This document shows positions 26,668 to 37,022 of a stretch of DNA of 64,000 nucleotides, one piece after another. Every line of letters begins with the position of its first letter. The stretch's first letter is position 1. The DNA is from Vibrio plantisponsor (GTDB taxonomy: Bacteria > Pseudomonadota > Gammaproteobacteria > Enterobacterales > Vibrionaceae), in the NCBI RefSeq assembly GCF_013041605.1, contig NZ_JABEQC010000001.1:186001-250000 (forward strand). Direction: 5' to 3'. The notes beneath the pieces are model-generated. The model ran no database searches. It was given only the letters and a program-made list of their open reading frames with translations, and had not been told where the DNA came from. The position numbers and the translations under genes are program-made.

Positions 26668-27807
26668 TTAAGCTCTGTTTAAACCATTAATCTGTTCGAT
26701 TAGATCTGCGAATACCGCTTTACCAACTGGTATTAACTCATCTGGGAAATCATAATCGGGGTTATGAAGTTGTGGGCTTTTGCTGCCTGAGCCGAGCACA
26801 AACATCGCGCCCTCTCTTGCAACCGCTGTAAACTGTCCGAAATCTTCCGACCAGCGCATTGGTTCCTTCAGAATATGGCAAGGTGTCTGAGTGCTTTGAC
26901 ACGCTTTCACCACCAGCTCGGCACCAAGTTGCGAGTTCACACTGGCCTGAAAAACATCCTGCCATTCCAGCGACCACGTCAACCCATGTTGCTGTGCCAG
27001 TTCCTGCGCAATTTCTGTTGCTGCATTAACCAAGCTCTCCATTGCTTCGTTGGTTTCGCTGCGCAGCGTCGCCATAACCACTGCGTCACCCGGTGAAGTA
27101 CCAAAAGCAATTTCGCCAAGAGATGCATGAATAACGGTCACCCAACTTCTTTGAGTAAGGGTTTCAGGTAAGGCAGCTAAGGATTCAATAATGCTGCACA
27201 TCGCCAAAGCAGGGCTGACCCCATTCTCAGGATGAGCTGCATGAGAGGTTTTCCCTTTGAGGCGAATGATCATCCCGCGAGAAGCGCAGTTAAAAGAACC
27301 GGATTTTACTGCTACATGCCCTAACTCCAGCCCCGGATAATTATGCAGAGCAAAGGCGAAGTCCGGCAGATAATTTGAAAACGAAGGGTCATTCACCATA
27401 TTGATGGCACCTTCTCCCGTCTCTTCTGCTGGTTGAAAAGCGAGAATAACGCGACCAGATTTCGGTTTGTTTTCGGAGAGCATTTCACCTAATGCCGTCA
27501 CAATTGCCATATGACCATCATGACCACACTTGTGCGACACGCCCTGATGAACCGAGCGATGAGCGAAGTCATTACACTCTTCGATAGGTAATGCATCCAA
27601 CTCACAACGAATTAAGGTTGTGGGCCCTTTTTTGAAACCGTTAAAAACGAAAGCAACGCCATGACCGCCAAGAGAAGACACCGTTTCATCCGGCTGGAAA
27701 CGCTTAAACACATCTTTGACACGATGAGCGGTTTGATGCTCATGGTTTGAGAGTTCAGGATACTGGTGCAGCGCGCGTCTAAAATCACTCCACGTTGTTT
27801 GAGACAT
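26668..27807 (-). CDS. M20D family amidohydrolase/aminoacylase
   Basis: 379 residues. The metal site is visible: KCGHDGHM (cysteine and histidine ligands) and PAEETGEGA (catalytic glutamates), with IRCELDALPIEE before them and ALHNYPG after. Such enzymes hydrolyse N-acyl amino acids, hippurate or similar amides in the cytoplasm. It is the last of three genes running leftward (oxidoreductase, UPF0303, amidohydrolase), 30 bases after the UPF0303 stop. The joint substrate is unknown. Confidence 0.88.
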   Translation of the reverse strand: MSQTTWSDFRRALHQYPELSNHEHQTAHRVKDVFKRFQPDETVSSLGGHGVAFVFNGFKKGPTTLIRCELDALPIEECNDFAHRSVHQGVSHKCGHDGHMAIVTALGEMLSENKPKSGRVILAFQPAEETGEGAINMVNDPSFSNYLPDFAFALHNYPGLELGHVAVKSGSFNCASRGMIIRLKGKTSHAAHPENGVSPALAMCSIIESLAALPETLTQRSWVTVIHASLGEIAFGTSPGDAVVMATLRSETNEAMESLVNAATEIAQELAQQHGLTWSLEWQDVFQASVNSQLGAELVVKACQSTQTPCHILKEPMRWSEDFGQFTAVAREGAMFVLGSGSKSPQLHNPDYDFPDELIPVGKAVFADLIEQINGLNRA

Positions 27808-27837
27808 AATTCACGACCTCCTTGTCGTTCTCAGTAT

Positions 27838-28311
27838 TTATTGTGCTTTTTGAGATTCCAGCGCTTGCTTCATTGCTTCGGTTACCAGCTCGTGATCTTC
27901 CAACGAAGCCAACCCAGATGCCGTTACCGCTCCCACTAAACCAGAACCTTTGATTCGGATTGGGAATGAGCCGCCGTGAGCACAGTATTCATTCGGGTCA
28001 ATGTGTGGCTGAGTTTCAAATACTCGCTTCTTACCCTCATTGTAGAGAGATAAGTAGTAAGTACTTTTGCCATAACACAACACTGAATTACGCTTACGAC
28101 GAATCCAATCCAGCTGATCCGCACTCGAACCCATCATGCAATATTGAAATAAGGTTTGGCCGAAACCAAACACTTCTATCGATATCGACGCGCCTTTTTT
28201 CTCGGCAAGCGTTTTAATGCAGGTGCCCAACTGCCAAGCAACATCTTGGTTGAAATATTCCAACTCAAGCTGGTGTTCTTGTTCAATCAAGCTTTCTAGG
28301 GTGTAACTCAT
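27838..28311 (-). CDS. UPF0303/HbpS-GlcG fold protein (heme-degrading domain family)
   Basis: 157 residues with the family pattern ALEKKGASISIEV-like strand (here AEKKGASISIEVFG), WIRRKRNSVL, and the C-terminal YCAHGGSFPIRIKGSGLVGAVTASGL. The family is named heme-degrading by homology to HbpS, with little direct proof. The start overlaps the end of the upstream oxidoreductase by four bases, so the genes are coupled. Confidence 0.83.
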   Translation of the reverse strand: MSYTLESLIEQEHQLELEYFNQDVAWQLGTCIKTLAEKKGASISIEVFGFGQTLFQYCMMGSSADQLDWIRRKRNSVLCYGKSTYYLSLYNEGKKRVFETQPHIDPNEYCAHGGSFPIRIKGSGLVGAVTASGLASLEDHELVTEAMKQALESQKAQ

Positions 28312-29348
28312 AGGTTCACCGTGAGCGTTTGACCCGTTTCGCTGCTTTCCATCGCCATCTGAATCAGGGTGATATTTTTCAGTGCTTCCGTCGCTGGTAC
28401 AGGGTTTTCTGTTCCAAGACGAATAGCCGATGCAACAGCCTTAAAGTACATTTCGTAGCAGCCGTGTTCGGTTGTAATCGTGTGAGATTCATTTTCCAGA
28501 TACAGTTTGCCGTACGAAGATTCCTCTTCTTTCGCCCAGCCTGATGCGTTGGGTTCCACGCCATCTTTTAGGCACTGCTCTTGCGGGTCTAATCCGTATT
28601 TTTCATATTTACCCAAGGTACCTAATACCTTGTATCGCAAGTTCGGCTCTGGGCTATACATGTTGCCGTGCAGGTGAACCAGATGTTCTGGGTAATGCAG
28701 AATAAGATTAAAGTAGTCGTTAGTGGTCGAACCCGGGCGCATATTTCTGCATTGTGCATTGATGGCTTGTGGCATCCCGAACAACATAAGCGCCTGATCC
28801 AGCAAATGAGGCGCTAAATCAAACAGAATACCGCCGCCGTCAGCGGACATTTCTCTCCAACGTTGACGAACTTCCGGACGGTAGCGATCGAAGTGAGATT
28901 CAAACAGTTTCACTTCACCAAGTCGGCCCTCATCAATGAGTTTTTTCACTGTAAGAAGATCACCATCCCAACGGCGGTTATGGAACACGCTCAGCACAAG
29001 TCCTTTCTCTTCAGCCAGAGCAATCAGCTCTTCACCCTCTTCCACTCGAGTAACAAACGGCTTTTCAACGATAACGTGTTTGCCATTTTCCAGCGCGCGT
29101 TTTGTCAGTGAGTAATGCACATCGTTTGGCGCGGTGATGATCACCAGCTCAGCATCACTGTTATCTAGTAATTCATTCGCATCAGCAAACCACTTCGCTT
29201 GCGGCCAGTCAGCTTCAACACTCGCTTGTTGACTGGAGCTGATAGCGGATAACTCTAACTCTGGTAGCGCTTTGATAAATGGAAGATGGAAGGTTTTTGC
29301 GGAAAAGCCGTAACCAATAACGGCTGTTTTTACTGGAGTGAAACTCAT
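28308..29348 (-). CDS. Gfo/Idh/MocA family NAD(P)-dependent oxidoreductase, YdgJ-like
   Basis: 346 residues from ATG 29348, which follows AGGA at good spacing; an ATG at 29396 is rejected as it lacks a site and lengthens the N-terminus. N-terminal Rossmann fold VIGYGFSAKTFHLPFI, the cofactor/catalytic HVIVEKPF, and a C-terminal alpha/beta domain with FDLAPHLLDQAL. It oxidises or reduces a sugar or cyclitol. It heads a three-gene cluster with UPF0303 and M20 proteins. Confidence 0.87.
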   Translation of the reverse strand: MSFTPVKTAVIGYGFSAKTFHLPFIKALPELELSAISSSQQASVEADWPQAKWFADANELLDNSDAELVIITAPNDVHYSLTKRALENGKHVIVEKPFVTRVEEGEELIALAEEKGLVLSVFHNRRWDGDLLTVKKLIDEGRLGEVKLFESHFDRYRPEVRQRWREMSADGGGILFDLAPHLLDQALMLFGMPQAINAQCRNMRPGSTTNDYFNLILHYPEHLVHLHGNMYSPEPNLRYKVLGTLGKYEKYGLDPQEQCLKDGVEPNASGWAKEEESSYGKLYLENESHTITTEHGCYEMYFKAVASAIRLGTENPVPATEALKNITLIQMAMESSETGQTLTVNL

Positions 29349-29397
29349 ATCAAAGCAATCCTTTTTAGAGGCGGAATGAAACCGGTATCGTGACATA

Positions 29398-29440
29398 AAA
29401 ATAAAGCCCTCTCTAGTGAAAAAACCAGAGAAGGCTCTTT
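29398..29440 (-). terminator. Terminator of pncB
   Basis: On the minus strand AGCCTTCTCT and AGAGAGGGCT pair (one mismatch) around a T-rich loop and are followed by TTATTTTT. It lies 20 bases past the pncB stop. Confidence 0.75.
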
Positions 29441-29459
29441 TAATGGTATGACTGACGGA

Positions 29460-30767
29460 TTAAGCAGCGACGATGTACTTGTGCTTAGTCTGCTTTTGTT
29501 TCTTGAGCGATTTAATCAAGGCATCGATATCGACTTCAATATCGAATCTGCGCTTAAGGTTGGCGAGAAACAGTGGGTCTTCACACATGGCTTTTTCCGG
29601 CTCATCACTGATCTTCGCCACAGGTCTGCCATTGCACTCTGTCAACTTAATCACGATAGAAAGTGGCTTGTAGCTCTTGCCCTGCTCATTTTGCCAACCT
29701 GCGAGATCGTTAGTCAAAAACGTACCGATACCGAAGGAAATCTGAACTCGACCTGCAAAGTATTCGCACAGATCCAATGCTTCATTGAAGTTCAATCCAT
29801 TGGAGAAAATGAAGATTTTCGTTTTCGGGTCAATACCAAGGCTCTCATAGTGAGCAATCATTCGGTCGCCCCACTTAAACGGGCAACCGGAATCGTGTCT
29901 AACGCCACTGTAGGCTTTAGCTAGGTGCATATTGAAGTCACTGATGAAAGCATCAATCGTGAGTGTATCTGTTGGCGCAATAGCGATCTGACCTTCAAAT
30001 GCGTTTAGCCATTGTTCAAGTGCCACGCGCTGAGAATCACGCACATTCACTAACGCTTGATGCCCCATGAACCACTCGTGGGCGATAGTGCCAATCGGTT
30101 TTAAATGAAACTCACGGGCAAAGTGGCAGTTACTGGTACCCAATAACAATTCCGGTATTTCTTTTTTCAGATGCGCCATCACATCTCTTTGCACCTGACC
30201 GGAGAAGCGGCGGCGCGTCCCCATTTCAGTTAGTGAGAAATTGGTAATGCCGCGTTTAGCGATTTCTGATTTCAGCAACGCTATTTTCTCGGCAAACACT
30301 TGCATTGGCAGTTCAGCAGGCACATCCGCCCAACGGCGACGGTTGCGAACTTCAGACACAATCGCCATCACTATGGTTTCGTACAAGATGGTGTCACGCC
30401 AAGAACCTTGAATGCTGATTCGCAGCTGATGTTTACCGTCCTGTTTAACCACATCTAACTCAACCTGACGTTCAGGCTGAAAGTGGAAATAGCGCAAAGA
30501 CTGAATGAACGACGGTTTCAAATGCGGGAAATGAGCGCCTAAATACGCGATATCGGCATCGGAGAATCTTAACGAGGACAGATGAGCAATTTCTTCACCA
30601 ACTTCTTCCAGTAAGTCACTGACATCTTCATCGCTACGAACAATCAGTTCATAACGCACTTGTGTATCAGGATAATTGGAATGAATAGCCTGCATCATAT
30701 TGATTTTATAGGCATCTAAATCCAATAGACTGCGGATGATTTGAGGAGAGAATAGGCGATTGCTCAT
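29460..30767 (-). CDS. pncB: Nicotinate phosphoribosyltransferase
   Basis: 435 residues from ATG 30767 after AAGGAAGG; a start at 30815 is rejected because it would include the putative NrtR operator. Family motifs: LDAYKINMMQAIHSNYPD, TEMGTRRRFS, GTIAHEWFMGHQ, and GVRHDSGCPFKWGDRM. It makes nicotinate mononucleotide in NAD salvage. Compared with the E. coli protein as I recall it (HDSGDP and SDNLD), this one has HDSGCP and SNGLN at two conserved loops. It is divergent from an NrtR-type regulator. Confidence 0.93.
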   Translation of the reverse strand: MSNRLFSPQIIRSLLDLDAYKINMMQAIHSNYPDTQVRYELIVRSDEDVSDLLEEVGEEIAHLSSLRFSDADIAYLGAHFPHLKPSFIQSLRYFHFQPERQVELDVVKQDGKHQLRISIQGSWRDTILYETIVMAIVSEVRNRRRWADVPAELPMQVFAEKIALLKSEIAKRGITNFSLTEMGTRRRFSGQVQRDVMAHLKKEIPELLLGTSNCHFAREFHLKPIGTIAHEWFMGHQALVNVRDSQRVALEQWLNAFEGQIAIAPTDTLTIDAFISDFNMHLAKAYSGVRHDSGCPFKWGDRMIAHYESLGIDPKTKIFIFSNGLNFNEALDLCEYFAGRVQISFGIGTFLTNDLAGWQNEQGKSYKPLSIVIKLTECNGRPVAKISDEPEKAMCEDPLFLANLKRRFDIEVDIDALIKSLKKQKQTKHKYIVAA

Positions 30768-31068
30768 GATGCCTTCCTTCTGTTTACTGCAAGGAGTGAT
30801 TCGCGTTAGTAACATTTTGTTCCTAACTTTGCCATGAACAATAATTCAACCCTTTTAGTTTGTCAAACTTCGTTACAAACCACACAAAAAGTGTCGTTTT
30901 ATAGATCTGTAACTCGTCTGCATTGATTCATATTAATTACAGAGACTTATTGTAACTACCTCCGTCTTTTCTCAAATTTCTAATCTAGTTTGTCACGATA
31001 TGTTATTTACATTGACCCTCAATATTCACTTGCCTAGAATGGTGCCACTAAATGTCAGGATTCTTATT
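30768..31068. other. Divergent promoter region between pncB and nrtR
   Basis: 301 bases with a probable NrtR dyad at 30806-30826 and a second looser repeat, GTTTGT...ACAAAC, at 30857-30879. No gene is seen. Confidence 0.6.
30806..30826. promoter_or_regulatory. Candidate NrtR operator before pncB
   Basis: Inverted repeat with arms TTAGTAACA and TGTTCCTAA separated by TTT (one mismatch). It lies 39 bases upstream of the pncB start. Confidence 0.5.
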
Positions 31069-31785
31069 ATGATTGTTACCATTGATATGGTTTGCCTTCG
31101 TCTCGCACCATCGGGGATTCAGACCCTACTCGTAAAACGCTCTAACCCAAACCGCCCTGACTGTGGTAAATGGGCGCTGCCGGGCGGGTTTGTTTACGAC
31201 GAGGATATGACCAGTCAAGGTGGCGAGCCCGCAGATGAAGATTTCAATTCTGCACACCGAAGAATCTGTCGCCAAAAGATACACACCTATCCCAATTACA
31301 TCAGTGATCCTCTAGTGGATGGCAACCCTAAACGAGATCCGGAAGGCTGGAGTATCAGCATTTCTCACTATGCGCTTCTCAATCCATCCAACGTTCAGCA
31401 AATCGAAAATGCAGGAACAGACAAAAGCCGCGCAGATTGGTTTGACTTGCCACCTTTGCTTGATGAAAAAATGGAACTGGCTTTTGACCACGTCGCACAA
31501 ATTCAGCACGCATGGAAAAAGCTTAGAGCGGCGGTAGAATATACCTCTGTGGTTCTGTTTCTATTGGAAAAAGAATTCCTGGTGGCAGACATTATTGATG
31601 CCTACAGCAAGTTTGGCGTTGAAGTAAACCGTATGACCATCAAGCGACGCTTAATTGATACTGGCATTATTGTCAGTGCCAACAAAATTGCAGCGTCGAG
31701 CAAAGGTAAAGGCGGCAAACCTGCAAATGTGTACAAGTTAGCGACCAACGAAGTGAGCTATTTCCAGACCTGCCTGCGTGGTTAA
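31069..31785 (+). CDS. nrtR: NUDIX-domain transcriptional regulator, NrtR family
   Basis: 238 residues from ATG 31069 after AGGA; the frame extends upstream but without a good start. The N-terminal part is a NUDIX domain (WALPGGFVYDEDM) whose catalytic box is degraded: the REUxEE core is replaced by AHRRICRQKIH, as in regulators that bind but do not hydrolyse. The C-terminus is a winged helix (EVNRMTIKRRLIDTGII). NrtR senses ADP-ribose and represses NAD genes; the divergent pncB is the natural target. Confidence 0.85.
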   Translation: MIVTIDMVCLRLAPSGIQTLLVKRSNPNRPDCGKWALPGGFVYDEDMTSQGGEPADEDFNSAHRRICRQKIHTYPNYISDPLVDGNPKRDPEGWSISISHYALLNPSNVQQIENAGTDKSRADWFDLPPLLDEKMELAFDHVAQIQHAWKKLRAAVEYTSVVLFLLEKEFLVADIIDAYSKFGVEVNRMTIKRRLIDTGIIVSANKIAASSKGKGGKPANVYKLATNEVSYFQTCLRG

Positions 31786-31984
31786 ACCGCCCATTTTTAG
31801 TACGCCTAAATTTTATTCACAATCGCTATTGCGCCCGCAACATTGATGAGTAATATGTAAACAATCATACCGTTACGGCTTGAAGCTTTTTGTTCAAGCG
31901 TTTTGTGTATAAACAAAAATAATTCCAACAAATATCGCCACTTCCCTACATTTCATTCACTTTTTGTTTGGCGTACTTAAAACT

Positions 31985-33277
31985 ATGAAACCCTCTGTTG
32001 CTGCTACTGGCGGCTGGTTGTTAATGCTTAGCGTACTACTTTCGCTCGTCGCTCAGATCACAGGTCTATTCAGCGGCTACTGGGCGGGAATTCCTATCTG
32101 GCTAGTCGTCATGCTGTTCGTGCCCTACGTCAAACCAACGCAAAGAAAACAAATTATCCTGCTGATGGCAGTAGGCTCAATTGGCTTGCTCTACGGATTG
32201 TTCAAAGGGCTTGATGGACGTTATCTGTTAAAAGCCTTAGATGCCAACCAAAACGTGGTGGCCATGATCGTCGGTGTTGGGTTTCTTCGTATTTTCGCGG
32301 TCAATAGCGTCAAAACAGGAGAAACGCTCCCTCAAGGCAAAAGCGCTGTGATTCGGACTCTGCTTGGCGCTCATCTATTTGGCACTGTGCTCAACATCTC
32401 GTCCGTTATGATTATCGGCGATAAGCTGGCAACACAAAGCAAACTCAGCACAACTCAAGGTTTAGTGTTACTGCGAGGCTTCGCTGCCTGTGCGTTATGG
32501 TCACCGTTTTTTGCTTCTATGGGTTTAGCGTTGACCAGTGCTCCCGGCTCTGAACTTGGTACCTTGGTGAGCTACGGTATTCCGGTATGCGCAGTGGCAT
32601 TAGCCATAAGCGGCTGGCAACTTGTTCGTCGCGCAGATGCAGACTCTGTTTCGGGCTACCCAATTTCTATCTACTCTTTGTGGATGCCCGCTTTACTTGC
32701 ATCCGTTGTAATCGCCGCTCATAAGTTCTATCCGCACATTAGCGTACTCTCTCTGGTGACTTTAACGTCTTTGTGCTTTATCGCTTTGTGGCTTCTGATT
32801 AATAAGGGCTACCACGCAATTGTCGCGGCACGCAACCATATTGAGTCTGGAATTGCCAATTCCAGCGGCGAAGTGGTTTTGTTTGCTGCCGCTGCTATGC
32901 TCGCATCGGGTGTTGCTGCCTCTTTAGATGCAATGAACATTCAATTAGCACCGCAACATTTTGGCGCGATTGAAGCCAGCGTGACAGTCGCCGTACTCAT
33001 TGCTTTGGCGATGACAGGAATGCACCCAGTGACCAGTGTGGTATTGGCAGGCAGTGTACTTGCGCCTTCAATGGCAGCCCCTAATATGCTTGGTTTAACT
33101 CTGCTGATGGGCTGGTCATTAGGCATTACCGCCTCACCTTTTTCTGGTGTCCAACTCAGTATTCAGTCTCGCTACGATATCAGTGCGAAAGCGTTGCTTA
33201 AGGCCAACTGGCGCTACATCACCATCATGTATCTGGTTTGCTGCTCTGTGCTCTGGTGGTATTCGACTCAGATATAA
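31985..33277 (+). CDS. Multi-pass membrane protein, possible anion transporter of the IT type
   Basis: 430 residues from ATG 31985; no clear ribosome-binding site, and TTG 31964 is the alternative. About 11-12 membrane segments in two halves. The first half has GVGFLRIFAVNS; the second ends with GMHPVTSVVLAGSVLAP and a later GITASPFSGVQLSIQSRY, which resemble the paired hairpin loops of ion-transporter-superfamily carriers (arsenite, citrate, dicarboxylate). I could not assign a family. It lies alone between nrtR and a small periplasmic gene. Confidence 0.6.
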   Translation: MKPSVAATGGWLLMLSVLLSLVAQITGLFSGYWAGIPIWLVVMLFVPYVKPTQRKQIILLMAVGSIGLLYGLFKGLDGRYLLKALDANQNVVAMIVGVGFLRIFAVNSVKTGETLPQGKSAVIRTLLGAHLFGTVLNISSVMIIGDKLATQSKLSTTQGLVLLRGFAACALWSPFFASMGLALTSAPGSELGTLVSYGIPVCAVALAISGWQLVRRADADSVSGYPISIYSLWMPALLASVVIAAHKFYPHISVLSLVTLTSLCFIALWLLINKGYHAIVAARNHIESGIANSSGEVVLFAAAAMLASGVAASLDAMNIQLAPQHFGAIEASVTVAVLIALAMTGMHPVTSVVLAGSVLAPSMAAPNMLGLTLLMGWSLGITASPFSGVQLSIQSRYDISAKALLKANWRYITIMYLVCCSVLWWYSTQI

Positions 33278-33565
33278 CGCACTAAACCTTACTGTGTACG
33301 TAATAATGTGAACAAAATTTGGTCAATAGTTTTACAGTGTTAGAAAAAACCGCAACTAAATCAGGAATGTCAGAAAGTTGAAGATAAGATTTCTATCGTT
33401 TTACATTGGTTGACGGACTCCTTACATGTCTGTTGTTAGGATAATTTCGTGCTCAACATGCACATGATACCCAAACAACAAGTTGTCACGGGCAGATGAA
33501 TAGCATCAACACCGTGTCGCTTTTTGTCGGAAGGGCATAACAACGACAGTTAAAGGAGTATTCAC

Positions 33566-33910
33566 ATGAAAAAAGCGCTCGCATTAATCACTATGATGGT
33601 CGTAAGCGGTAGTGTATTGGCTGCTACCCAAACCAAACAATCAGAAACCACATTGCAAACAGAAGTGTTCAATTCTGAACAAAAAGCGCAACAAGCAGGA
33701 TTCAAAATTATTCACGATTTGAGAGAGTTATCTTCGGAAGAGCTCACTTTCAAGCTAGGTGTTGTTGAACCTCTGGTTGTTCCAGACAGCGTTAAAATCA
33801 ACAACAGCGAACTGAAAGTTGAATCGATCATGGTTGAACCGGACAAAACGTCTTATCGCGGTTTAGTCAATGTTGATTACCAATACGACATCAAAGATCA
33901 AAACAACTAG
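33566..33910 (+). CDS. Small secreted DUF3316-like protein
   Basis: 114 residues with a signal peptide (ALALITMMVVSGSVLA) and AAAGGAG before the ATG. The mature part has AQQAGFKIIHDLRELSSEELTFKL and a C-terminal YRGLVNVDYQYDIKDQ, the pattern of a Vibrio family of unknown function (DUF3316 from memory). Periplasmic location expected; function unknown. Confidence 0.7.
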   Translation: MKKALALITMMVVSGSVLAATQTKQSETTLQTEVFNSEQKAQQAGFKIIHDLRELSSEELTFKLGVVEPLVVPDSVKINNSELKVESIMVEPDKTSYRGLVNVDYQYDIKDQNN

Positions 33911-34000
33911 CCTCGACTTCTTACCCCTATATAAGTTAGTCACGCTAAATTGATGACAACGGAGTGTCATCAATTTGCTGCTTACCAAACTAACAGGTGA

Positions 34001-35548
34001 TCAGTTACGTTCAAACTGACTGATGAGCCTCTGCAACTCTTTAAGGTTTGAGACCAGCACTCTGGTACGGTTCACCGAGTCAGCCGAAGAGTGCGCGGTT
34101 TTTTCCGTTAACATCTTAATGTTGACCGCATTGGCGGTGATCTCTTTGGTCGCAATCGCCTGCTGCTCTACTGCAACCGCTATCTGCTGACTTCGGTCAG
34201 ATACCTGCTCCAGTTTTGACGTGATATCGTTGATCATTCCGCCAGTTTCATCTGCGCTCACAATACACTGCTGAGACAAATCTGAACCACGCTGAATGGC
34301 GTTTACACCCTGAGCCGCAAGATCTTGCAGTTCTGTAATCATGCTATGAATTTCGGTTGTCGAGTCATTGGTTTTAATCGCTAAATGACGAACTTCGTCT
34401 GCCACCACAGCAAATCCCCGACCAGACTCTCCAGCTCGTGCAGCTTCAATTGCCGCATTTAACGCAAGTAAATTGGTTTGCTCTGAAATCGCACTGATCA
34501 CATCTAGGATCGACTCAACCTGCTTAGTATGGGCAGACAATGTTTGCAAAATAGTCTGGCTGTTGAGCAGCTCTTTATCCAACTCATTAACTTTGCTCAC
34601 GGTTGCTTTAATGCTCTTTAATCCCGTAATGGATTCAGAACGAGCTTCCTGAGTGAGTTGAGAAGTCAGTGAAGCCGCACTGGCGATATCGTGAATAGAG
34701 TATGTGAGTTCCTCTACTGCTGATGCCACTTGTTCCGTTTCCGCATGTTGCGCGGTTAAGCTTTGCTCTATCGATTTAGCCGTTTCAAATTCATGCTGGG
34801 CATCTTTCAAAATACGACCAGAAGTATCACCGCTTCGCGCTGTAACAGCTCTCAACTCAGCCTTGCGCATCATAAGAGCCAGTTCCACTTGGGAAAACTC
34901 GTCGCGACGGCCGGTATACACCTTTTCTAACAGAGGATTGGAATAGGCTTCGCTAGCCAATGCCTGCAAATGACTTAATCGGCGCTGTACATGGGCGATT
35001 CCGACCATTAGCGCTAACAAAAATGCACTGGAAAGTGCACCCAATAGCCAAGTCTGCTGCTGCAACATCCAATATAGATTGGTTGCCAATCCGAGAACAC
35101 TTATCAGCATCAAAAGTTTGGTTAGAGGAGAACGTGTGAGGGAGATTTTTTTACCCGCGTTAATTGCTTTGTAAAGCGCATCAGCGCGCTTCACCTGTTC
35201 AGCCGTGGGCTTAGAGCGAACCGATTGATACTCAATGATCTCGCCCTTTTCGTTTTTTATCGGTGTGACGAATGCAGAAACCCAGTAATGCTTAGAGCTT
35301 TTACATTTGTTTTTAACTATGCCCATCCAGCTTTTGCCTTCCTGGATGTAGCTCCATAGTTGTCCGAACGCCGCTTTAGGCATATCTGCATGACGAACTA
35401 GGTTGTGAGGATTACCCAGCAACTCTTCCTGCGAGTACTCTGCAATATCACAAAACACTTGGTTCGCATAAGTGATGTGACTAGAACGATCAGTTGTAGA
35501 AATAAAACTGACGTGATCTGGGTAATCTTTATTTTCAGTAACTTCCAT
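34001..35548 (-). CDS. PAS-domain chemoreceptor, Aer-like
   Basis: 515 residues from ATG 35548; GTG 35563 is an alternative start. An N-terminal PAS domain ([39 protein letters not shown] stretch and [18 protein letters not shown]) is followed by two close membrane segments (~150-190) with almost no periplasmic part, then the signalling coiled coil with [19 protein letters not shown]. This is the architecture of aerotaxis or energy sensors; the PAS domain may bind FAD or heme. No CheR tether at the C-terminus. Confidence 0.9.
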   Translation of the reverse strand: MEVTENKDYPDHVSFISTTDRSSHITYANQVFCDIAEYSQEELLGNPHNLVRHADMPKAAFGQLWSYIQEGKSWMGIVKNKCKSSKHYWVSAFVTPIKNEKGEIIEYQSVRSKPTAEQVKRADALYKAINAGKKISLTRSPLTKLLMLISVLGLATNLYWMLQQQTWLLGALSSAFLLALMVGIAHVQRRLSHLQALASEAYSNPLLEKVYTGRRDEFSQVELALMMRKAELRAVTARSGDTSGRILKDAQHEFETAKSIEQSLTAQHAETEQVASAVEELTYSIHDIASAASLTSQLTQEARSESITGLKSIKATVSKVNELDKELLNSQTILQTLSAHTKQVESILDVISAISEQTNLLALNAAIEAARAGESGRGFAVVADEVRHLAIKTNDSTTEIHSMITELQDLAAQGVNAIQRGSDLSQQCIVSADETGGMINDITSKLEQVSDRSQQIAVAVEQQAIATKEITANAVNIKMLTEKTAHSSADSVNRTRVLVSNLKELQRLISQFERN

Positions 35549-35733
35549 GCAAATAGCGCTCACTAACGTTCGTGTTGAAATGTAATTTCAAAAATTACGA
35601 TATATTTTGCAGCTTTTTTAACATGGGATAGCCGTCGTGACTTTGACCCTAATCAATTCAGAAACTTATCAATAAGATACATATCATAAGTGAGACAAAT
35701 AAACATTTTTGCATCACACCGTTTTTAAATACC

Positions 35734-36909
35734 TCAAGCCCAACGAAATAGGCGTACTTCATTTCCTTCTTCAGGTTGCTTAGGAATATTCAGAGAAAGC
35801 AGCAGTGATATACCCGCCATGCCTGCACCGATATAAAAAACCGCGGCTGGTGATATTAGCCATAGCATACCGAAACTGACTGGAATAATGACGGCTGCAA
35901 TATGGTTGATGGTAAATGCCACCCCCGCTGTCGACGCCATATCTGCTGGGTCGGCGATTTTTTGAAAGTAGGTTTTCACAGCCAGAGCCAAGGCGAAGAA
36001 CAGATGGTCGATAACATAGAGTCCCGCAGCCCAGTGTGCATCGGTCACCACAGCATAGCCAACGAAGACACCAATCAAGCCAACATACTCAACAATTAAC
36101 GCTTTGCGTTCGCCAACCACACCGATAAAACGACCAATTTTTTTGGCAAATAAGAAGTTAAAAACGTAGTTGATTAAGAAGAGTAACGTGATGTCTGCTG
36201 CTGTATAACCGAACTTCTCAACCATTAAGAAGCCAGCAAAAACAGTGAAGATCTGGCGGCGAGCGCCACTCATAAAGGTCAAAGCGTAGTAAAGCCAGTA
36301 ACGCTTACGTAAAACCAATTTCTTGTTTTGCGGTGTAGCCGATTTGAACTCTGGAAATGCAACGGCAGCGACAATAACTAGGGCCAAAGCAAGTCCGCCA
36401 GTAATGCCATACACCCATTCATAACTTAAGTGTAATTGCTCAAGCATGATCCACAATGCGCTGTAAGTCAGCAGCGACGCCAGTGCGCCTATAGAGATCA
36501 TCTTACCGAGCATTTCTGGTGCTTCATCTTTACTGAGCCACTGCAGTGATAATGACTGCTTCAATGTTTCGAAATAGTGGAAACCCGTAGACATCAACAA
36601 AGTGGTTAGCAACAAGCCGGTCAAAGAAGGAAACAACCCCGTGATTGCTGTGCCCAACGTCAGCATCATAAGGGAGATCAACAGAAAGCGTTGCTCTCGG
36701 ATAAAAAGCAGCACAAAAACAGCAGTGAAAGCGAGAAACCCAGGCACTTCACGCACACTTTGCAGCAAGCCGATATCGGCCCCATCAAAGTTCGCTTTTT
36801 CGATTACAAAGTTATTGAGCAGTGCCATCCAACTAGCAAACGCAATCGGAACAATCGCTGAAATAACCATTAAGAAGTTTTGTGGGGTACGCCAAGTTTT
36901 AGTGTTCAT
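35734..36909 (-). CDS. Major facilitator superfamily transporter
   Basis: 391 residues from ATG 36909; the frame extends upstream to 36936 without a better start. Twelve predicted membrane segments; the second half begins around RYWLYYALTFMSGARRQIFTVFAGF. I recognise MFS topology but no substrate signature. It is divergent from the EEP-family hydrolase gene with 113 bases between. Confidence 0.78.
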   Translation of the reverse strand: MNTKTWRTPQNFLMVISAIVPIAFASWMALLNNFVIEKANFDGADIGLLQSVREVPGFLAFTAVFVLLFIREQRFLLISLMMLTLGTAITGLFPSLTGLLLTTLLMSTGFHYFETLKQSLSLQWLSKDEAPEMLGKMISIGALASLLTYSALWIMLEQLHLSYEWVYGITGGLALALVIVAAVAFPEFKSATPQNKKLVLRKRYWLYYALTFMSGARRQIFTVFAGFLMVEKFGYTAADITLLFLINYVFNFLFAKKIGRFIGVVGERKALIVEYVGLIGVFVGYAVVTDAHWAAGLYVIDHLFFALALAVKTYFQKIADPADMASTAGVAFTINHIAAVIIPVSFGMLWLISPAAVFYIGAGMAGISLLLSLNIPKQPEEGNEVRLFRWA

Positions 36910-37022
36910 TAAAAGTATTATCATCCTTGTTATCATATTATCAGTCTAACCAATACCGCTTTATCTGTAACCTAACTATTAATACTAGGGTCTCCAGATC
37001 CTGATAAAAATAGGAGCAATCG

